Of a DNA stretch of 10,196 nt, positions 7,294 to 10,196 are shown piece after piece. The position numbers were made by a program, and so were the translations under genes. The number at the start of each line of letters is the position of its first letter. Positions within the stretch are counted from its first letter, which is position 1. The notes beneath the pieces are model-generated. The model had not been told where the DNA came from and ran no database searches. It saw only the letters and a program-made list of their open reading frames with translations. The stretch lies in contig CAJXDX010000054.1 in the NCBI GenBank assembly GCA_913052275.1, forward strand, positions 1 through 10,196, in the 5' to 3' direction. Origin of the DNA: an uncultured Pseudomonadota bacterium (GTDB taxonomy: Bacteria > SAR324 > NAC60-12).

Positions 7294-7983
7294 ATGCAAT
7301 CACAAGGTCCGGACAAAGAAAATAATTCAGAAGAAATTTATCAGCACATGATCGAGGAGGTATTTGATGTCTCTGAAGTCGAAAAAACTCGTACAACAAA
7401 AAATTTTCTTGGTGCCGGATTCTCAAATCAAATCCTGCAAGACACTGAATCCATAGACAATCTTTTGTCCCAGAGACTGATAAATACACTGACAGCTCAA
7501 TTACAGTCCGTACTTCCTGGAGCATTCCGAATTACTACTAATCCTGAACAATGCCTTTCTTGTGCCAATTTACAAAGTTGGTCACCAGGAAGATCCTATT
7601 ATTCATTGTTTGAAATGAAACATACCAAGTCAGTTTGGATACTGCATTTTAGCAGATCTGTTGGAGAAGGCCTGGCTTCCTTGGTCCACCAAAGAAATGC
7701 TCCTGATAAAAGCAACGTTTTTATTGGTTTGCGAGAAGCAGACTCATTGATTTATCTTGAGATAGGAGAATTACTACGAGGTGTTTTTAACAGCATAATT
7801 GAACTCTGGCCTGAAAGTGAAAAACTTAAAGTTTCACGTTGCCGTCACATTCTACAGCTTGTTTTTCTGAATGATTCGATTCAGGAAGATGAGTATGTAA
7901 TTATCCCTTTTCAGCTGGATAACAGGGAGTGTTCAGGAGAATTCCATCTGGTTTTTCCTCAAAGACATCTTTTAAGCATATAG
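7294..7983 (+). CDS. FliM/CheC-like middle-domain protein lacking the SpoA domain
   Basis: This 229-residue protein has no signal peptide or membrane segment. From about residue 50 to the end its layout follows the FliM middle domain (CheC-like fold). A helix SQRLINTLTAQLQSVL (59-74) comes first, then a strand-rich stretch SYYSLFEMKHTKSVWILHFS (101-120). A long helix YLEIGELLRGVFNSIIELW (154-172) then resembles the FliM segment before its conserved aW. The ending, DEYVIIPFQLDNRECSGEF followed by HLVFPQRHLLSI, resembles the FliM pattern of a strand, a glycine turn and an IPY..LEPI strand. FliM continues with a SpoA/FliN-like domain that is absent here, and no such frame follows. The N-terminus (1-49) is polar and lacks an obvious CheY-binding LSQDEIDALL motif. 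The assignment comes from pattern reading and is moderate; role is unknown. AAGGA lies only two bases before the ATG, so the start is uncertain; M19 is an alternative. Confidence 0.7.
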   Translation: MQSQGPDKENNSEEIYQHMIEEVFDVSEVEKTRTTKNFLGAGFSNQILQDTESIDNLLSQRLINTLTAQLQSVLPGAFRITTNPEQCLSCANLQSWSPGRSYYSLFEMKHTKSVWILHFSRSVGEGLASLVHQRNAPDKSNVFIGLREADSLIYLEIGELLRGVFNSIIELWPESEKLKVSRCRHILQLVFLNDSIQEDEYVIIPFQLDNRECSGEFHLVFPQRHLLSI

Positions 7984-8065
7984 ATTTAAAGTATTAAAGT
8001 TTAAGAGATGAAATTTGGGAATTTTTAATTATTAGTTGCCTTAAAAGGATTTGCAACCGTCACCC

Positions 8066-8079
8066 TATAAAAAACAGAA
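8066..8079 (+). promoter_or_regulatory. Possible -10 box for a leaderless MOSC transcript
   Basis: TATAAA at 8066-8071 lies seven bases before the A of the ATG at 8079, the distance expected between a -10 box and a transcription start. No Shine-Dalgarno sequence is present upstream of this ATG. There is no good -35 at 16-18 bp, so the promoter call is weak. Confidence 0.2.
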
Positions 8080-8882
8080 TGGCGCATCCTGAACTCAGCG
8101 GCATTATTGTATACCCGGTAAAATCAGCCAGTGAAATTTCTTTGAAAAATTCAAATCTGGAACAAAGAGGGCTGGCTCATGACAGGCGCTGGATGGTTGT
8201 TGATGATTCCGCACAATTCATCACACAACGAACCAGCCCTGAAATGGCATTGCTTAAGACAGAAATTGTTGACCGTACACTCAGACTTAATGCGCCAGGT
8301 ATGGCAGAATTACAACTGCCTTTATTTCAAACAGAAGGAATACCGCAAATGGTTGAAATCTGGGGAGACCGGTGCGAGGCATTAGCGGCAGATAAACAAG
8401 CAGAAAGCTGGATAAGTGATTATTTGGGGAAAAGATGCAACTTTGTTTTTATGCCGGATCACAGCAATCGCCAGGTAGATCAAGACTATGCAATTGGAAG
8501 AAATCAGGTAGCTTTTTCTGATGGTTTTCCTTTGCTTCTGATTTCCGAATCTTCTTTATGCGACCTCAACAGCAGAGTTCCTGCAGAAATTACGATGAAA
8601 CGTTTTCGTCCTAACCTGGTTGTAAACAATACAGACCCCTACCAGGAAGACAACTGGAAAGCAATTAGAATTGGTGACTGTGAATTGCAAATAGTAAAAC
8701 CCTGTTCCAGGTGTGTGCTAACGACTGTTGATCCTGAAACTGGCGAATTCTCCGGTAGGGAGCCCTTGAAAACGCTTGCAAAATACAGAAAATTTAATGG
8801 AAAAGTAGTTTTTGGTCAGAATTTAATCCCGCGTTCTGTAGGAAAACTTGAGGTTGGCATGAAAGTAGAGATACTGAAGTGA
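8079..8882 (+). CDS. MOSC-domain molybdenum-cofactor protein, mARC/YcbX-like
   Basis: The 267-residue protein has a MOSC N-terminal beta-barrel domain (about 1-117: GIIVYPVKSASEISL, GLAHDRRWMVVD, ITQR) and a MOSC domain (about 130-267: AFSDGFPLLLISESSL, RFRPNLVV, IGDCELQIVKPCSRC, TTVDPETG, EPLKTL, FGQNLIPR, VGMKVEIL). The PCSRC motif at 208-212 supplies the Cys expected to bind molybdenum; in mARC proteins the Cys directly before the V/I-LTTVDP stretch, here C212, is the probable ligand. Family members such as E. coli YcbX and eukaryotic mARC reduce N-hydroxylated compounds. YcbX carries an extra C-terminal 2Fe-2S ferredoxin domain, which is missing here, so a separate electron donor would be needed. 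The start fits the family, but no ribosome binding site is visible. No in-frame ATG, GTG or TTG lies between the upstream stop at 7995 and this ATG. Neighbours give no clear pathway link. Confidence 0.9.
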   Translation: MAHPELSGIIVYPVKSASEISLKNSNLEQRGLAHDRRWMVVDDSAQFITQRTSPEMALLKTEIVDRTLRLNAPGMAELQLPLFQTEGIPQMVEIWGDRCEALAADKQAESWISDYLGKRCNFVFMPDHSNRQVDQDYAIGRNQVAFSDGFPLLLISESSLCDLNSRVPAEITMKRFRPNLVVNNTDPYQEDNWKAIRIGDCELQIVKPCSRCVLTTVDPETGEFSGREPLKTLAKYRKFNGKVVFGQNLIPRSVGKLEVGMKVEILK

Positions 8883-8992
8883 ACAAATAAACACTTAAAT
8901 ATTTTTTATTAAAGCTGATAATTTAACAATATTTCTGACTTGTTTGATCTAAGCTGTTTTTTTAGCATTAAATGTTGTTTATATACCAAAGT

Positions 8993-9004
8993 TGTGTTAC
9001 TCTC
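8993..9004 (+). promoter_or_regulatory. Upstream motif TGTGTTACTCTC shared with the FliM-like gene region
   Basis: This 12-mer, 62 bp before the FecR-like ATG, matches TGTGATACTCTC at 7213-7224 (69 bp before the FliM-like ATG) in 11 of 12 positions. Both lie upstream of plus-strand genes at similar distance. It may be a promoter -10 region or a shared regulator site, or chance. Confidence 0.25.
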
Positions 9005-9056
9005 AAAAACGTAATCGCAAATACATATGAACATAGATTTTCTTAATCAATTCCGC

Positions 9057-9062
9057 AGGAGG
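9057..9062 (+). promoter_or_regulatory. Strong ribosome binding site for the FecR-like gene
   Basis: AGGAGG lies four bases before the ATG at 9067 (AGGAGGTTTTATG). It is the strongest Shine-Dalgarno in the window and fixes the start of the exported protein; the signal peptide begins directly at this Met. Confidence 0.75.
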
Positions 9063-9066
9063 TTTT

Positions 9067-10020
9067 ATGCGTCTCATTAAGCTCATCGTATCCTTTCTTT
9101 TCATCTCGGCCCTTATGCTGCAGCCAGTACTGGCAAAAAAAATTCCTTTGGGAATGCTGGTTGAAATCAAGGGAAAAATCGAATACAGCAAAAACGGCAA
9201 GCGCTGGAAAAAAGTACGTCGAAACAAATTTGTTTATAAAGATTATCTTGTAAAGGTAAGTGCAGACAGTTCGGTTAAATATATGAACCAGGAAACTAGC
9301 GAAACTACCCAGCTTACAGCCAATTCCAAGGTCAAGGTAACTCCGGAGGGCCTGCAAGCCCTGGAAGGAAGCCTTGGGGAAACTGATGCCGGAGGGGGAT
9401 TGCTGGCTGGATTGTCCAAACAGTTTAAAAAGACTCAGAAATATACAACTGTAAGACGTTCGGTTCAAAAAGAAGGTATACACCTAAAACTGGCCACTAA
9501 CACAGTTTCAGAAGAATTTTCCGAATTGGCCTGGGAAACTGCTGGGGCGGAATATGCTTACCGGCTGCACCTCGGTAAACAGGATCGAAAAACTAAAGAA
9601 TGGACAGATTCAGCTGTATATGATGTTCCTGCTACATCAGAAGAAATTGTCCGTACAAAAATTAAACCCATCAGTAAAAAACAGAAATATTTTGTTGAAG
9701 TACTGGATGGAAGCGGAGGAGTGGCTTTCACATCTGAGCCTGCAAACCTGAAAGTTATGTCAGGAAAAAAACTGGCTAAGTTCAACAAACAAAAAGTTGA
9801 AATTCAACAATTGGATGAAAGCGGTTTCCTTTACGCAGGTCTGCTGAAAGATAACGGACTGTTGGTGCCTGCACTAGATAAATATCATCAATTCTTTACT
9901 GAAAATTCAGATGATGAGGATATTAATGAACTCCGCCCATTCATCATTGAAGTCTATTCAAAATTGCGCCTGGCAAAACTTAAATCTGCAGAATTGAAGA
10001 AGTATGAGTCTGCCGAGTAA
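9067..10020 (+). CDS. Exported FecR-domain protein with C-terminal TPR-like segment
   Basis: The 317-residue protein has a clear signal peptide (basic RLIK, hydrophobic core 5-18, likely cleavage after VLA at 23). It is expected in the periplasm or outside the cell. Residues about 26-92 look like a FecR domain (GMLVEIKGKIEYSKNGK, W47, a YKDYLVKV turn, then a strand and QLTANSKVKV). A Gly-rich linker (104-115) follows. Residues about 137-231 are strand-rich, in the style of a fibronectin-III-like sandwich (LAWETAGAEYAYRLHLGK, KQKYFVEVLDGSG). Residues 249-310 look like a TPR-type helical hairpin (FLYAGLLKDNGLLVPALDKYHQFF). This FecR plus TPR layout suggests an envelope scaffold rather than a classical iron-signalling FecR, because there is no inner-membrane segment beyond the signal and no sigma factor or TonB receptor nearby. 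It ends in tandem TAA stops. The exact function is not recognised. Confidence 0.8.
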   Translation: MRLIKLIVSFLFISALMLQPVLAKKIPLGMLVEIKGKIEYSKNGKRWKKVRRNKFVYKDYLVKVSADSSVKYMNQETSETTQLTANSKVKVTPEGLQALEGSLGETDAGGGLLAGLSKQFKKTQKYTTVRRSVQKEGIHLKLATNTVSEEFSELAWETAGAEYAYRLHLGKQDRKTKEWTDSAVYDVPATSEEIVRTKIKPISKKQKYFVEVLDGSGGVAFTSEPANLKVMSGKKLAKFNKQKVEIQQLDESGFLYAGLLKDNGLLVPALDKYHQFFTENSDDEDINELRPFIIEVYSKLRLAKLKSAELKKYESAE

Positions 10021-10037
10021 TAAGAACCATCATTTAT

Positions 10038-10057
10038 GGAGACGGGAAACCGTCTCC
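10038..10057 (+). terminator. GAAA-loop hairpin between convergent genes
   Basis: GGAGACGG (10038-10045), loop GAAA (10046-10049) and CCGTCTCC (10050-10057) form a perfect 8-bp, G/C-rich stem with a GNRA tetraloop. It sits 17 bp after the FecR-like stop and 8 bp beyond the stop of the convergent partial gene. There is no T tract on either strand (only TTA after it on the plus strand), so it may stabilise 3' ends or act as a Rho-assisted or bidirectional terminator instead of a canonical intrinsic one. Confidence 0.55.
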
Positions 10058-10065
10058 TTACCATC

Positions 10066-10196
10066 CTAGAGCAATTCTTCAGGAAGTATGTCCTTGGCTT
10101 CCGGGAATCTGATTGTCCATTTTTCAACCGAATTTGCAAATTTTTCAGCCTGTTCAGGAGCTGAAGCGGTAAATTTTTCAGGATCATTAAGAACTG
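10066..10196 (-). CDS. 3' end of an unidentified gene running off the right edge (partial)
   Basis: On the minus strand a frame enters from the right edge and runs 42 sense codons to a TAG at 10068-10066. The visible C-terminus is hydrophilic and protein-like: it contains PEKFTASAPEQAEKFANS, then WTIRFPEA and ends DILPEELL. Its composition (Glu, Ala, Lys, Phe) looks coding, and it converges tail-to-tail on the FecR-like gene with the hairpin between. An overlapping frame on the same strand is longer but reads as Arg/Leu-rich low-quality protein that also overlaps the FecR-like gene, so this frame is preferred. I cannot name the family from this fragment. Confidence 0.6.
   Translation of the reverse strand, partial: VLNDPEKFTASAPEQAEKFANSVEKWTIRFPEAKDILPEELL

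Noticed and set aside
7369..7458. Short frame starting ATG at about 7369 after GAGGAGG, inside the FliM-like gene
   Set aside because: The Shine-Dalgarno-like GAGGAGG encodes Glu-Glu of the main frame and the overlapping frame ends after about 29 codons with no protein character.
9027..9080. 17-codon frame starting ATG at 9027 and overlapping the FecR-like start, a possible leader peptide
   Set aside because: It has no ribosome binding site and its overlap with the strong AGGAGG of the real gene is explained by that site.
9043..9483. 146-codon minus-strand frame antisense to the FecR-like gene
   Set aside because: The plus-strand gene has a signal peptide and a strong ribosome binding site; the antisense product looks like a frame shadow.
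9954..10187. 77-codon minus-strand frame at the right end
   Set aside because: It overlaps the end of the FecR-like gene and the hairpin, is Arg/Leu/Lys-rich in a shifted-frame manner, and the neighbouring frame ending at 10066 reads as real protein.

Overview
The window looks like chromosome from a Gram-negative bacterium of moderate A+T content. It has gammaproteobacterial-style pyruvate dehydrogenase genes (homodimeric E1, lipoylated E2, lipoyl-fused E3) and two proteins with export signals. A marine proteobacterial lineage, possibly SAR324-like, is a guess from overall gene style only. No transposase, tRNA, rRNA, CRISPR array or prophage gene was found.

Left edge (1-351): a probable gene start on the minus strand runs off the window (codons from 84 down to 1). 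It is followed by an A/T-rich spacer with no gene.

Main operon, minus strand (7141 down to 352): a repeat-containing, probably exported protein of unknown function, then aceE (E1), aceF (E2) and lpdA (E3). The three pdh genes are tightly packed. The aceF ribosome binding site overlaps the aceE stop, and aceF and lpdA share an ATGA stop/start. Together they encode the complex that converts pyruvate, CoA and NAD+ to acetyl-CoA, CO2 and NADH. Both E2 and E3 carry an N-terminal lipoyl domain, and the two domains are close copies. The unknown gene lies 105 bp upstream of aceE in the same direction, with no clear terminator between them.

Right half, plus strand (7294-10020): three separately spaced genes. 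The first is a FliM/CheC-like middle domain that lacks the FliM C-terminal SpoA domain. The second is a MOSC-domain molybdenum-cofactor protein of the mARC/YcbX type. The third is an exported protein with a FecR-like domain and a C-terminal TPR-like segment. A GAAA-loop hairpin sits between this last gene and the 3' end of a convergent minus-strand gene cut by the right edge.

The most unusual items are the 28-residue tandem-repeat protein, whose repeats are conserved in protein but scrambled at synonymous positions, and the orphan FliM-like protein. I did not find evidence for a complete new multi-gene system. The unknown genes may simply be lineage-specific.
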